In this document: positions 36,553-44,704 of the stretch, one piece after another
Layout: each line of letters begins with the position of its first letter
Numbering within the stretch: position 1 is the first letter of the stretch
NCBI GenBank assembly: GCA_013215145.1
Contig: JABSRP010000012.1
Coordinates: forward strand, 186,001 to 250,000
DNA length: 64,000 nt
Direction: 5' to 3'
Source: Pseudobacteriovorax sp.
Lineage (GTDB): Bacteria > Bdellovibrionota_B > Oligoflexia > Oligoflexales > Oligoflexaceae
Program-made: the position numbers and the translations under genes
The notes under the pieces: generated by a model
Seen by the model: only the letters and a program-made list of their open reading frames with translations
Databases searched by the model: none
What the model was told of the DNA's origin: nothing

Positions 36553-37913
36553 AGCGATAATCCGTCTCGAAAGATAGCCTGTTTGTTTTGCTGGAAAACA
36601 GGGTCCTTCACGCTATGAGCTTGGGGCTCCGGAACCCCAAAGGTTTGAAAAGCGATGGATTTTTCGATTGGGTAGTGCTCGATACCTGTGATTTCCTTTA
36701 TAAGGATAGAATTACGGTAACAAGCCATCCCTAAATCTGGTGTTACAAATCCATGGGTATGTAGCTCAGCATTTTGTACAAAAATATCCGTTCCTCGATG
36801 ATCGATGGCATAGTTGCGGTGGACAGCAAATCGATTTTTGTCATCCCAGCGGATGTGATCCTTTAGTGTATCGAGGAATCGTGGTATCCGATAGGAATAG
36901 CCTGTGGCAAAAATCGTCGAGTTCGTGTACCAGTCGAAATCTTTCTTCAGTTCTCTGTGGAAGAATTTTAGCCGCGTATCCTTTCCTTTTTCGAAGTCTT
37001 TTAGCTCGCAATTGGTCAAAAGATTGACTTTTTGCTTGTGCTGCAGATTTTTTGTATAGAGCAGATCAAAGATGGAGTTGATAAGCTCGATATTAATTCC
37101 TTTGTATAAGTTTTTTTGATTTGAGATTAGTCCATCTCTGGTTTCACTATCGAGTCCATAAAAGTAGTCGACATATTCGGGAGATGTCATCTCTAGGGTC
37201 AATTTTGAATAGTCAAGAGGGAAGAATCTAGGTGATCTTGTGATCCAATTGAGCTGGTAATCGAACTGATCGATATCCTGGAGCAAATCGTAAAAAATTT
37301 CCGCCGCACTCTGTCCGCTGCCAATCACAGTGATGGATTCTTGTTGTTGCGTGATTTCCTTTTGCTTTAAATACTCTCCAGAATGAAAGCATGTATGAAT
37401 ATCGATGTCCTTGACACAGGCAGGAAACACTGGAGATGGTCCTGTTCCTAACACAATTTTTTTGGCCAAGAGTTCTTGCGTTTCAGGCGAGTGTTTCTTT
37501 TTGACTTTAACTTTGTAGGTTTGACTATCTTCAGAATAGGTGATTTCAGTTACCCGAGTATTAAAGTCTATGGTATCTAGCTGATCGATTGCCCAACGGC
37601 AGTATTGATTGTACTCGTCACGCTCGATGAAAAAACTCTCGCGGATATAATAGCTGTAGAGCTTTCCTTTCTCTTTGAGATAGTTCAGAAAGCTAAGAGG
37701 ATGATCCGGTGCTGCAAGAGTGACAAGATCTGCCATAAATGGTGTTTGTAATGTCACCCCTTCGATCATCATACCTGGGTGCCAGTCAAAGCCTGATCGC
37801 TGTTCGATAAATATTCCGTTGAGATTGGGTAGGTCCTTGGTCAAGCAGGCAAGGCCTAAATTGAAGGGGCCAAGGCCAACTGCTATAAAATCATATACGT
37901 CGTTACTATTCAT
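36549..37913 (-). CDS. Flavin-dependent amine N-monooxygenase (IucD/RhbE type)
   Basis: 454 residues. FAD site GLGPFNLGLA near the start, NADPH site VIGSGQSAAE at about 190-200, and the C-terminal ATGYSY motif mark the lysine/ornithine N-hydroxylase family. It makes the N-hydroxy amine that the GNAT domains then acetylate to a hydroxamate. The substrate amine is likely a diamine from the decarboxylase upstream (cadaverine, putrescine or 1,3-diaminopropane); not decidable by eye. Confidence 0.92.
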   Translation of the reverse strand: MNSNDVYDFIAVGLGPFNLGLACLTKDLPNLNGIFIEQRSGFDWHPGMMIEGVTLQTPFMADLVTLAAPDHPLSFLNYLKEKGKLYSYYIRESFFIERDEYNQYCRWAIDQLDTIDFNTRVTEITYSEDSQTYKVKVKKKHSPETQELLAKKIVLGTGPSPVFPACVKDIDIHTCFHSGEYLKQKEITQQQESITVIGSGQSAAEIFYDLLQDIDQFDYQLNWITRSPRFFPLDYSKLTLEMTSPEYVDYFYGLDSETRDGLISNQKNLYKGINIELINSIFDLLYTKNLQHKQKVNLLTNCELKDFEKGKDTRLKFFHRELKKDFDWYTNSTIFATGYSYRIPRFLDTLKDHIRWDDKNRFAVHRNYAIDHRGTDIFVQNAELHTHGFVTPDLGMACYRNSILIKEITGIEHYPIEKSIAFQTFGVPEPQAHSVKDPVFQQNKQAIFRDGLSL

Positions 37914-37925
37914 GAGCTTTTCGTC

Positions 37926-39479
37926 CTATGAGTGTCGCATGTCAATTTTTTGTTTAGTCAACAACATCCAACCAATGCGCTGAATTTGCTTTAAGACAAA
38001 AGCAATATCTTCTGGTTGAGTCTCTGGATTAAGTAAGGTGAATTTAAGGTAGTTTCGTCCTCGAAACTTTGTCCCTGCCACCATTGCTTGGCCAGACTTA
38101 TAGATTTCCTGACGAATGTTCTTATTGATGTCGTCAAGTAGCTCGTCTTTTACATGGGGCGGTTTGAAGCGGAAAACGAGGGTGCTGATTTCTGGTTTGT
38201 GAATGATATCGAGGTCGGCTTCATTTTTGATAGCCTTGTAACCGATCTGAGCATTAGACATGGCTTTTTCAAAGTATTGACCAATGGTCTTTTTTCCCAT
38301 GATCCTTAGTGTTAGCCACATTTTTAGGGCATCAAAGCGTCTTGTGGTCTGCAAACTCTTGTTAACCGAATTTGGGATGCCTGCGTTCTTGTCGCTTAGT
38401 GGATTGAGGTAGTCAGCATGATGAGTGGCCGGTGATAGAGTATTGTGATCTTTAACGAAAAACGCACTGCAGCTCACAGGTTGAAAAAATGACTTATGAT
38501 AGTCAACAGTGACAGAATCAGACAGTTCAATTCCGTTCAGCAGGTGTCGGTGTTTTTCGCTGGCTAGTAAACCGCAACCGTAAGCCGCGTCCGTATGAAG
38601 CCAGATCCCATGTGTACGACAAACTTCGGCAATCGACGAGATGGGGTCGACGCTACCGAAGTCGGTAGTTCCTGCGGTTGCTACGACAGCGATAGGATGT
38701 TCACCTTCGTCAATAGACTGCTGTATTAACCGTTTCAGCTCTCGGGCCCGCATGCGTAAATTAGAATCGACAGGTACAGAAATCACTGACTGGTGGCCTA
38801 GGCCAAGAATCGCCGCCGATTTTTGTACACTGAAATGGCTAACCTCTGAGGTGAAAATTCTAAACTTAGTAAACTGCTCAGGAAGACCTTGTGTGGAGAC
38901 ATCATGGTTTAGATGGCGTTTAGCGTAGTGGTCTCTAGCCAGCAACATACCCATTAAGTTGGACTGCGTCCCTCCACTGGTAAACACCCCGTCTGCTTCG
39001 CTAGAAAATCCAATCTCTTTTGCCGTCCAATTGATGACAGCCTGTTCGATTAATGTTGCTCCAATACTCTGGTCCCAGGTATCGACAGAGGTATTGATAG
39101 AAGAGATGATAGATTCCGCGAGCAGTGCCGGGTATACCACCGGACAATTTAGATGAGCGACGTAGGTCGGTTGGTGGAAGTAGATCGTATCGTCGGCATA
39201 TATTTGTCTAAGCTCTTCTAGAGTTCCGGAGATCGTGGTTAACGGTTGATCTAAATCGATGTTTTGAAACTTCTGCTTTGCACTCTCTAGACTCGTTCCC
39301 GTCGATGGCCCACTAGATCTAACAAGGGAGTCAGATACAAACTGTGTGCCCTCATTCATGATGTCTAGATATTCGTCTAAGTTTTCACGGTTGAATAGAA
39401 ACGAAAGATCGGAAAACACCTTTTTTAACTGTGGTTTCGATAGCCTAGACTTTTCTCCGATGAGACTATTTAGCATAGT
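37926..39479 (-). CDS. PLP-dependent group II decarboxylase of siderophore operon
   Basis: Fold-type I PLP enzyme of 517 residues. Marks: TSGGTQSNLMG, HFSVQKSAAILGLG, ATAGTTDFGSVDPI, HTDAAYG and the PLP lysine in DYHKSFFQP. The pattern resembles DesA/PubA-type and L-2,4-diaminobutyrate decarboxylases. It supplies the diamine backbone. The start is set at ATG 39479 because the frame's earlier codons (to 39572) lie on top of the Fur box at 39510. First gene of the operon on the minus strand. Confidence 0.88.
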   Translation of the reverse strand, partial: TMLNSLIGEKSRLSKPQLKKVFSDLSFLFNRENLDEYLDIMNEGTQFVSDSLVRSSGPSTGTSLESAKQKFQNIDLDQPLTTISGTLEELRQIYADDTIYFHQPTYVAHLNCPVVYPALLAESIISSINTSVDTWDQSIGATLIEQAVINWTAKEIGFSSEADGVFTSGGTQSNLMGMLLARDHYAKRHLNHDVSTQGLPEQFTKFRIFTSEVSHFSVQKSAAILGLGHQSVISVPVDSNLRMRARELKRLIQQSIDEGEHPIAVVATAGTTDFGSVDPISSIAEVCRTHGIWLHTDAAYGCGLLASEKHRHLLNGIELSDSVTVDYHKSFFQPVSCSAFFVKDHNTLSPATHHADYLNPLSDKNAGIPNSVNKSLQTTRRFDALKMWLTLRIMGKKTIGQYFEKAMSNAQIGYKAIKNEADLDIIHKPEISTLVFRFKPPHVKDELLDDINKNIRQEIYKSGQAMVAGTKFRGRNYLKFTLLNPETQPEDIAFVLKQIQRIGWMLLTKQKIDMRHS

Positions 39480-39509
39480 AAGGAATCCATTATTGATGGG
39501 TATAAACAC

Positions 39510-39532
39510 ATAATGATAATGATTATCATAAT
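39510..39532. promoter_or_regulatory. Fur box of the siderophore operon
   Basis: ATAATGATAATGATTATCAT, near perfect Fur consensus, 31 bases upstream of the decarboxylase start. Confidence 0.85.
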
Positions 39533-39798
39533 TACGTGGGGGGAATCTCTCCTTTTTGTCTTTGTTTGTCAAGAGCTAGCGTGATGAAAAATGATAATCG
39601 TGTCGCTGGGCCAAAACATACGATTTCTGGAACATAGATGGGTTGGATATATCTAAATAGCTGAAACTAATGTTTTTATTGGACCTTGTTGCCAAAAGTT
39701 CCTTGGTATGTCCATATTCAAATCCAAAGGGACTACGTGTCCTAACTATCGAAAATTTATATGATGTGACAATTTTTACGAATTTAGATTTATTTTTT

Positions 39799-39829
39799 TG
39801 ATAATGATGCCGATAATCATTATCATGAT
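39799..39829. promoter_or_regulatory. Double Fur box upstream of the CxxCxC microprotein
   Basis: GATAATGATGCCGATAATCATTATCATG contains two overlapping Fur half-site arrays, ending 18 bases before the ATG at 39847. The space back to 39533 shows a further half site (AATGATAATCG near 39591) and no gene. Confidence 0.8.
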
Positions 39830-39846
39830 TGGAGGAAGGAATATCG

Positions 39847-40014
39847 ATGAAAAAATCAAATGGTCAGATCAGTTTAGATGACGTGAAGCACCTTTTTTAC
39901 GATTACGGCCACATGCTGTTCGTAGACGAAGCTACGAATGGCGAAGGGCACAAAGCTAGAAAGGGGAAGATAAGCGTCCGCAAGCGCTGTAAAAACTGCA
40001 AGTGTAAAGGATAG
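39847..40014 (+). CDS. Fur-controlled microprotein with C-terminal CxxCxC
   Basis: 55 residues, GGAGGAAGGA ribosome site, strong double Fur box and its own terminator, so the gene is well supported despite its size. The start MKKSNGQISLDDVKHLFYDY is soluble and acidic; the end is basic with KRCKNCKCKG. The CKNCxC element resembles motif A of Dre2/anamorsin (CKNCTC), which binds an Fe-S cluster, but only that short stretch matches. A role in iron sparing, Fe-S or metal delivery is conceivable. No family known to me. Confidence 0.75.
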   Translation: MKKSNGQISLDDVKHLFYDYGHMLFVDEATNGEGHKARKGKISVRKRCKNCKCKG

Positions 40015-40070
40015 TTCATACTTTGGTTTGTCGTTAAGACAAATTTCCTGTCAAAAAAATCTCGTTCCCA

Positions 40071-40126
40071 CCAAGGAATTCTCAGTAGATCTGTTCCCGT
40101 CATGCCAGAATTCCTTGGTTTTTTTC
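40071..40126 (+). terminator. Strong Rho-independent terminator
   Basis: CCAAGGAATTCT (40071-40082) and AGAATTCCTTGG (40107-40118), 12 perfect pairs, followed by T7. Ends the microprotein transcript. Confidence 0.9.
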
Positions 40127-40180
40127 AAGTTCGCTGGGTTCAAGATATCGACCAAACAAAAACAGAATCAAAAAATAATA

Positions 40181-40204
40181 ATGATATTGATTTTCAATAT
40201 CAAT
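40181..40204. promoter_or_regulatory. Fur box of the sodN operon
   Basis: ATGATATTGATTTTCAATATCAAT, symmetric Fur-like array, 46 bases before the 40251 start. Confidence 0.75.
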
Positions 40205-40250
40205 AATGTAAGATCGTTCCAGATTTAATAACTCAGCGTGAGGTAAAAGC

Positions 40251-40715
40251 ATGGAAGATCTAGAGGTTGTTCATTGGGAAAGATCGATACTTGAATACAA
40301 CCGCATCTTTCGTGAAGGCGATTTGGCCGCTGCTTTGGAAGGTTATAAAAAGCTGTTTCAAATTGCGAAAGATCAGATTGATTGGTTCCAAGACTTTGGT
40401 GATCCGCAAAACCTAGATGGCTTTTACACAGCTATAGATCGTTTGATTGTGTCGAGTCACAATATTGCCGATTGTCATGAGGCTCGTAAAAAGGGGTCCC
40501 AAACAGTCTATTATTTGAACTACCCTTTGACGTTAACCCGTAAAATTCTTGAATCCAATCGACTTCCCGAGGAAGCGCAGAGCTTTCTTCTCAAACGATT
40601 TCAGTTTTGCCACGTGACATACCTCACCTATTTGAAGTCGTGTCGCTGTGATCTGATTCCTAAAATCGATTTACCAGGCTTAGATACGAGCGTTAGTTCA
40701 TCTGAGTTCCATTAA
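40251..40715 (+). CDS. TPR-like soluble protein (paralogue 1), first gene of sodN operon
   Basis: 154 residues, all helical, no signal. Shares with the gene at 42933 the pattern HWERSILEYNRIFREGDL.. (there NWEQRTIDANSRFSRGQ), HNIADCHEARKKGSQTVYY (there QNLADVNKSEKRPGPMTHYY) and FLLKRFQFCHVTYLTYLKSC (there ELQKRYDRCLHYYLQYQKDC). So the two are paralogues with a TPR-like N-terminal helix pair and conserved Cys. The family resembles DUF2753-like small proteins but I do not claim that. Nineteen bases separate it from the next gene. Confidence 0.75.
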   Translation: MEDLEVVHWERSILEYNRIFREGDLAAALEGYKKLFQIAKDQIDWFQDFGDPQNLDGFYTAIDRLIVSSHNIADCHEARKKGSQTVYYLNYPLTLTRKILESNRLPEEAQSFLLKRFQFCHVTYLTYLKSCRCDLIPKIDLPGLDTSVSSSEFH

Positions 40716-40733
40716 CCCCTAGCGAGGATACAT

Positions 40734-40946
40734 ATGAGATTTATTGCTATTTTGAGTCTCGGTTTATTGCCTAACACCGGTTTTGCTCACTCGAGTTTGT
40801 CCCATTTGTCGTTTTTGACAGCAAGCGACTGGATTTGGCATATGCTGACAAGCCTTCATCATCTTCCATCTGCCATTTTCGGGATCCTGCTGGTTGCCTG
40901 TGCTGTCTATATATTGAAAGCAAGGAAGACAAAACATGTTATCTAA
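40734..40946 (+). CDS. Small membrane protein of the sodN operon
   Basis: 70 residues: signal/helix 1 (MRFIAILSLGLLPNTGFA), a His-rich periplasmic part (HSSLSHLS, WHMLTSLHHLP) and a second helix, then a basic tail. Overlaps the sodN start by 11 bases. His spacing could bind nickel or other metal; that is a guess from its place before a nickel enzyme. No family recognised. Confidence 0.7.
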   Translation: MRFIAILSLGLLPNTGFAHSSLSHLSFLTASDWIWHMLTSLHHLPSAIFGILLVACAVYILKARKTKHVI

Positions 40947-41427
40947 ACTGATAAACTCTATTGAATCATCGATACCTGCGGTTGCCGCTCACTGTGATAT
41001 CCCCTGCAAAATCTATGATCCTTATTCTGCCCAGATCGCGGCGCTTTCGGTAGTGCGTATGCTTGATCTCATGAATGAACTAAATGCTAAGAACGGTAAC
41101 GACTTAACGTCGCAGAATACTATGACTAGGTATATTGCTGAAAAAGAGAAGCAAGCTACAATTTGTAAGGAGGAGATTCGGATTATATGGGGAGATTATT
41201 TTAAGAAGCCTCAAATTGATAGCTTTCCTGTTATTCATGAACTAACGCATAACTTGATGATGGCAGCCTCTGCTGCCAAACAAGGAGCTGAACGAGATAA
41301 TGGGATCAAGCTTGTCAGTCTCGTCAATGATTTTGCTGAGATATTTTGGCAAACTAAGAAAATTGATACAAAAAAGGCGATATGTCCCTATCCGCCTTCC
41401 CTTGAAATCGTGTATCCGAGCTTATAG
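40936..41427 (+). CDS. sodN: Nickel-containing superoxide dismutase
   Basis: 163 residues with a short propeptide before H19-C20-D-I-P-C24-KIYDP, the nickel hook (mature H1, C2, C6). Remaining helices fit the four-helix Ni-SOD subunit. The propeptide must be removed to expose His1; the next gene encodes the protease. The operon lies behind a Fur box, so the cell makes Ni-SOD when iron is scarce and Fe-SOD cannot be loaded. Cytoplasmic as in other Ni-SODs without signal. Confidence 0.93.
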   Translation: MLSKLINSIESSIPAVAAHCDIPCKIYDPYSAQIAALSVVRMLDLMNELNAKNGNDLTSQNTMTRYIAEKEKQATICKEEIRIIWGDYFKKPQIDSFPVIHELTHNLMMAASAAKQGAERDNGIKLVSLVNDFAEIFWQTKKIDTKKAICPYPPSLEIVYPSL

Positions 41428-41431
41428 CTCA

Positions 41432-41782
41432 ATGTTCAAGCTCTACAGAGTCGAGGGCAAGAGTTTAGAGCCAAAAATCACTGAAACCGACCTGCTCCTA
41501 GGTATTCGACCGGTGATTTTTGGCTCTTTTTCACTTCCTAAGGCGAAAAAAGGCGACATTATTGTTTTTAAGAAACCTGGTTATCCAAAGATGGTTAAGG
41601 AGGTGAGTATGGTATCCGTCGACCAATATGTGGTGATAGGGTTTCATGACGATAGCATTGATAGTCGTCATTTTGGGGTGGTTTACCGCTCCGAGGTTTG
41701 CACGCGGATTGTTTGGATTATCCGCGGGGCTTTATTCAAACGACTAAGGCAAGGTTTGTTACGGAAGACTTCTGATCAGTGA
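41432..41782 (+). CDS. sodX: Ni-SOD maturation protease (S26-like)
   Basis: 116 residues. Catalytic Ser in RVEGKSLEP and Lys in KMVKEVS follow the signal-peptidase-like Ser/Lys layout; the end has the GFHDDSIDSRHFG box of this family. No membrane anchor, unlike LepB. The ATG at 41432 follows the sodN stop by 4 bases; an earlier in-frame ATG lies inside sodN and is unlikely. It trims the SodN propeptide. Confidence 0.88.
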   Translation: MFKLYRVEGKSLEPKITETDLLLGIRPVIFGSFSLPKAKKGDIIVFKKPGYPKMVKEVSMVSVDQYVVIGFHDDSIDSRHFGVVYRSEVCTRIVWIIRGALFKRLRQGLLRKTSDQ

Positions 41783-41795
41783 AATCGGGCCTGTT

Positions 41796-42905
41796 CTAAG
41801 AGGCCTTCTTATCATTTGCCTTTGTCTTGGCAAAATAGCTTTTAATAATCGACTTAACCTGATTTTGAATCTCTGATGGTTTCAATTTATCCGACCTATC
41901 TGCCAAGCTAAAAAGCTGCTGCCACATAGCCTTGTCGTCTACTTTGGCTCGTAGTTGGATAAACTTGTAGTCTTTGAAAGACTGTTCCCAAAACTCTCGT
42001 ACCGTGGACCAAACGAACTTGGTCTTGTCCCAGTATTCTTTTCCTTTGGTAGTATCAAAGTCTGTGATGGCACGATATCGATTCAGTCCGAACTCCCGAG
42101 CTAGGTAATGCTTGTCACCTGTTTCGCTGAGTTTGACTTTGGCGTTATCTTGCTCGTGAATCCAACCACTATCAAGGATCGTTATGCGATGGTCCCCCTC
42201 AAGAATATTATAATCGTTCCGAACAGAAAACTCCCGTCGCGGTAGTGGGCGCCAAGTAGGATCACTTTGCCAGTAGGAGACACTACTTTCATGAGTCCAC
42301 GAACCCATAACTTGATAACGGGGAGAGTCATCAACTTGGTAGACTTTCTGTAACCAGCGACCTTTTCTCTTCTCTGCAGAAATATCTTGGCTTTCGAAAC
42401 GGTTCATACCAGTGTAGTGAGACTTTACAGATTCCTCGTATAGCCAATCTTGACGCCAATGCTTCATCACCATTGGGCCCTGGAGTTTTCCGTTGACAAG
42501 AAACGACATGATCAGAATGTGTTGTAGGGAAATAAAATTTTCTTCGTTGGCTATTGGAAAAATCCATTCAGTGCCCCAGGACTGATACGGCTTGAGCAGT
42601 TTGTAGTCTGATTTTAAGCCCGTGGTTTCGAAAAACTCAAAGGATGCTTTGAAATCTCCCGCCATGGCAAGAATCGCGGCTCTGTCCTTAGCTTTTTTAT
42701 TTTTCTTTTGGATTTTAGTGAGATTTTGCCAGCCTGGATGCACTTTTGCGAACTTAGGTGCTGGGCCTGTGGTCGTGCCACCCCTCGGTTTCTGATTTTC
42801 AAATCCTTTAAAGAATGACCAATAGCTCTCAAAAGACTTTTGCTGTGTACTCTGACTAGCGCAAGACGTTAGGAAAACGAGCCACAGTAGATGCAAGTAC
42901 CTCAT
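41796..42905 (-). CDS. DUF6607-like lipoprotein
   Basis: 369 residues, lipobox LTSC (C15). The central region MVMKHWRQDWLYE, GRWLQKVYQVDDSPRYQ and RREFSVRNDYNILEGDHRI fits DUF6607, an uncharacterised family seen in iron-regulated operons. The paralogue-2 TPR-like gene lies 27 bases upstream and a Fur box precedes that, so both are iron-controlled. It converges on sodX with a 13-base gap. Confidence 0.75.
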   Translation of the reverse strand: MRYLHLLWLVFLTSCASQSTQQKSFESYWSFFKGFENQKPRGGTTTGPAPKFAKVHPGWQNLTKIQKKNKKAKDRAAILAMAGDFKASFEFFETTGLKSDYKLLKPYQSWGTEWIFPIANEENFISLQHILIMSFLVNGKLQGPMVMKHWRQDWLYEESVKSHYTGMNRFESQDISAEKRKGRWLQKVYQVDDSPRYQVMGSWTHESSVSYWQSDPTWRPLPRREFSVRNDYNILEGDHRITILDSGWIHEQDNAKVKLSETGDKHYLAREFGLNRYRAITDFDTTKGKEYWDKTKFVWSTVREFWEQSFKDYKFIQLRAKVDDKAMWQQLFSLADRSDKLKPSEIQNQVKSIIKSYFAKTKANDKKAS

Positions 42906-42932
42906 AGAATACGTCTCCTTTTTGAATCGAGT

Positions 42933-43421
42933 TTAGTAGGGGTGATCCCAAACTGCATGGCAATCCTGTCTTAAAAACTTAGCAGGTTTTGTGTTTTCGA
43001 TCACATCGAAAGTCACACGACTGTTAAACTCGGGATCGCAGTCTTTCTGGTATTGTAGGTAATAATGCAGGCAGCGATCGTAGCGTTTTTGCAACTCTTG
43101 GTAGGTTGATACGTACACATCATAGCGATTCATCACCTCACCGACAAATTGAAGCGGCTTAAAATAGTAGTGGGTCATGGGGCCCGGACGCTTCTCAGAT
43201 TTGTTGACATCTGCTAGGTTTTGGCAGGTGACCCAATAACGGTCGACATACTTTACCTTGCAGATATCGCAAACCTTTCCTACGTGGTCCTTGTTCTGGT
43301 CTAGCTCGGCAAGGAGAGATTCATATATACGGCGTGCTTCGCTAAACTGGCCTCTGGAAAATCGCGAATTGGCATCAATCGTTCGCTGCTCCCAGTTCAT
43401 CTTATCAATGATATTAGACAC
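42933..43421 (-). CDS. TPR-like soluble protein (paralogue 2)
   Basis: 162 residues, paralogue of the 40251 protein (see there for matching stretches). It carries an extra CDICKVKYVDRYWVTC insert with three Cys. Divergent from the 43664 lipoprotein gene across a double Fur-box region. Function unknown; perhaps an accessory for its DUF6607 neighbour. Confidence 0.75.
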   Translation of the reverse strand: MSNIIDKMNWEQRTIDANSRFSRGQFSEARRIYESLLAELDQNKDHVGKVCDICKVKYVDRYWVTCQNLADVNKSEKRPGPMTHYYFKPLQFVGEVMNRYDVYVSTYQELQKRYDRCLHYYLQYQKDCDPEFNSRVTFDVIENTKPAKFLRQDCHAVWDHPY

Positions 43422-43468
43422 TTGCTTCCCCCCTCGATGGTATAGCTATTTATGTTTCAGTAAATATC

Positions 43469-43496
43469 AAATGATAATGATTTTCAAGATCATTTT
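43469..43496. promoter_or_regulatory. Fur box upstream of TPR-like paralogue 2
   Basis: AATGATAATGATTTTCAAGATCATTT; 48 bases before the minus-strand start at 43421. Confidence 0.8.
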
Positions 43497-43612
43497 TTAA
43501 CGATACTAATAGACTGGATTAGTACTAAGTGATAGAAGATTCCGAAATGACATGACCTTAAGAAAGATTATTTCATTTTGACTAAAGTTCGACAGTGAAT
43601 TTACCGAATAGA

Positions 43613-43637
43613 TATTGAAAATCGTTATCAGTATCAT
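43613..43637. promoter_or_regulatory. Fur box upstream of the 43664 lipoprotein operon
   Basis: TATTGAAAATCGTTATCAGT-type array, 27 bases before the ATG. Confidence 0.7.
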
Positions 43638-43663
43638 ATAAATACTTTTAGAGGACCAGTTCA

Positions 43664-44656
43664 ATGAAGCGCAACCAGATTTTTGCCATTTTGTATTCTA
43701 TGTTCATCTGCACCTTTTTAGCTTCCTGTGAAAAGGAAAGTGGAGGTACCAGTGAAACCACTAAGGATCCATGCCTTGAAAATCCATCCGCAGAAGGCTG
43801 CCAAACGACTTCGGACAACAACGATTTGGACGGAACAGAAAAAACAGATACGGGCTGTGCAGAGGCTACATTATCGTGGCAGAATGAAACCGGTCTCATT
43901 TGTGAGCACACTGTGGCGACAGGGGCTCATGCCGACACGTTGTCTTTGATAGATAAAGAGCCTCCTTACGTAGGTCAGGCTAACATTAGTTGTGAGTCTG
44001 GTACATGGGTTGTAAGTCCCGTGTCTTGTTTGGATGCTCCCCAAGGGACGCAAAACGTCTCGTTGAGTCTGACAGCCAATGGTACGTCTCGATTTTTTGA
44101 GTACTTTTCTGATGCCTTTGCGCAAATCGATCAATCATTCAATGGCAGCGATGTGTTGGATGGCTTTTTTCAGATCTCTCAGCTTCCGGCCATTCAGCAG
44201 GGACCGGGAACGGGTGCCGACGTATTCCCTATGGAAGGAGACTGGAAAGATGTCTTCGATCTAAGTATCGATTTAACGGGAACTAGCGGTATTGGTGAAG
44301 AAACAGCAAGTGTTATCGGCCTGGTGGGAGATCTCGATGTCTTTGTGCAGGGCTCATCCACAGTTTTGGCTAGCCCTTATACCACGACCCTGTCGGAAAT
44401 CGCCGGGGAAGTAAAGCTATTAGATGGGGTTGTTGTAGGTATCATGAATCTGAATGCTACAGCGACATTTACTTGGGATACCTCTGGGTTTAACGGCTTT
44501 AATGGGTTGGGGGATACCCTTAGCTTCTCAGGTCCTTTTGTTGTTGAAGAAAATGGCGGCTTCTCCATTAATGTTGGTGACGAAAACCCCGTTATTGGAG
44601 GAAATTTTGTCACTTGGGAGCTTGCCGGACGCGTAAATGGGCTGACCCAACCCTAA
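43664..44656 (+). CDS. Fur-controlled lipoprotein of unknown function
   Basis: 330 residues, lipobox LASC (C22), then a Cys-rich section (about 37-125) with eight Cys, including a short sushi-like piece GAHADTLSLIDKEPP..GQANISCESGTWVVSPVSC, and a beta-rich C-terminal domain (about 130-330) of the kind seen in surface lipoproteins, with VFDLSIDLTGTSGIG and FNGFNGLGDTLSFSG. No family recognised. First gene of an operon with a reductase and an exporter. Confidence 0.7.
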   Translation: MKRNQIFAILYSMFICTFLASCEKESGGTSETTKDPCLENPSAEGCQTTSDNNDLDGTEKTDTGCAEATLSWQNETGLICEHTVATGAHADTLSLIDKEPPYVGQANISCESGTWVVSPVSCLDAPQGTQNVSLSLTANGTSRFFEYFSDAFAQIDQSFNGSDVLDGFFQISQLPAIQQGPGTGADVFPMEGDWKDVFDLSIDLTGTSGIGEETASVIGLVGDLDVFVQGSSTVLASPYTTTLSEIAGEVKLLDGVVVGIMNLNATATFTWDTSGFNGFNGLGDTLSFSGPFVVEENGGFSINVGDENPVIGGNFVTWELAGRVNGLTQP

Positions 44657-44704
44657 TTGGTTACCCTCGGGCTGAAACCTGGTCACACTGTAATAGAGTC
44701 TTTG

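Noticed and set aside
26907..39532. Aerobactin operon
   Set aside because: Has a monooxygenase and two NIS synthetases, but also a decarboxylase, and the acetyltransferases are fused; aerobactin uses lysine itself and a separate IucB.
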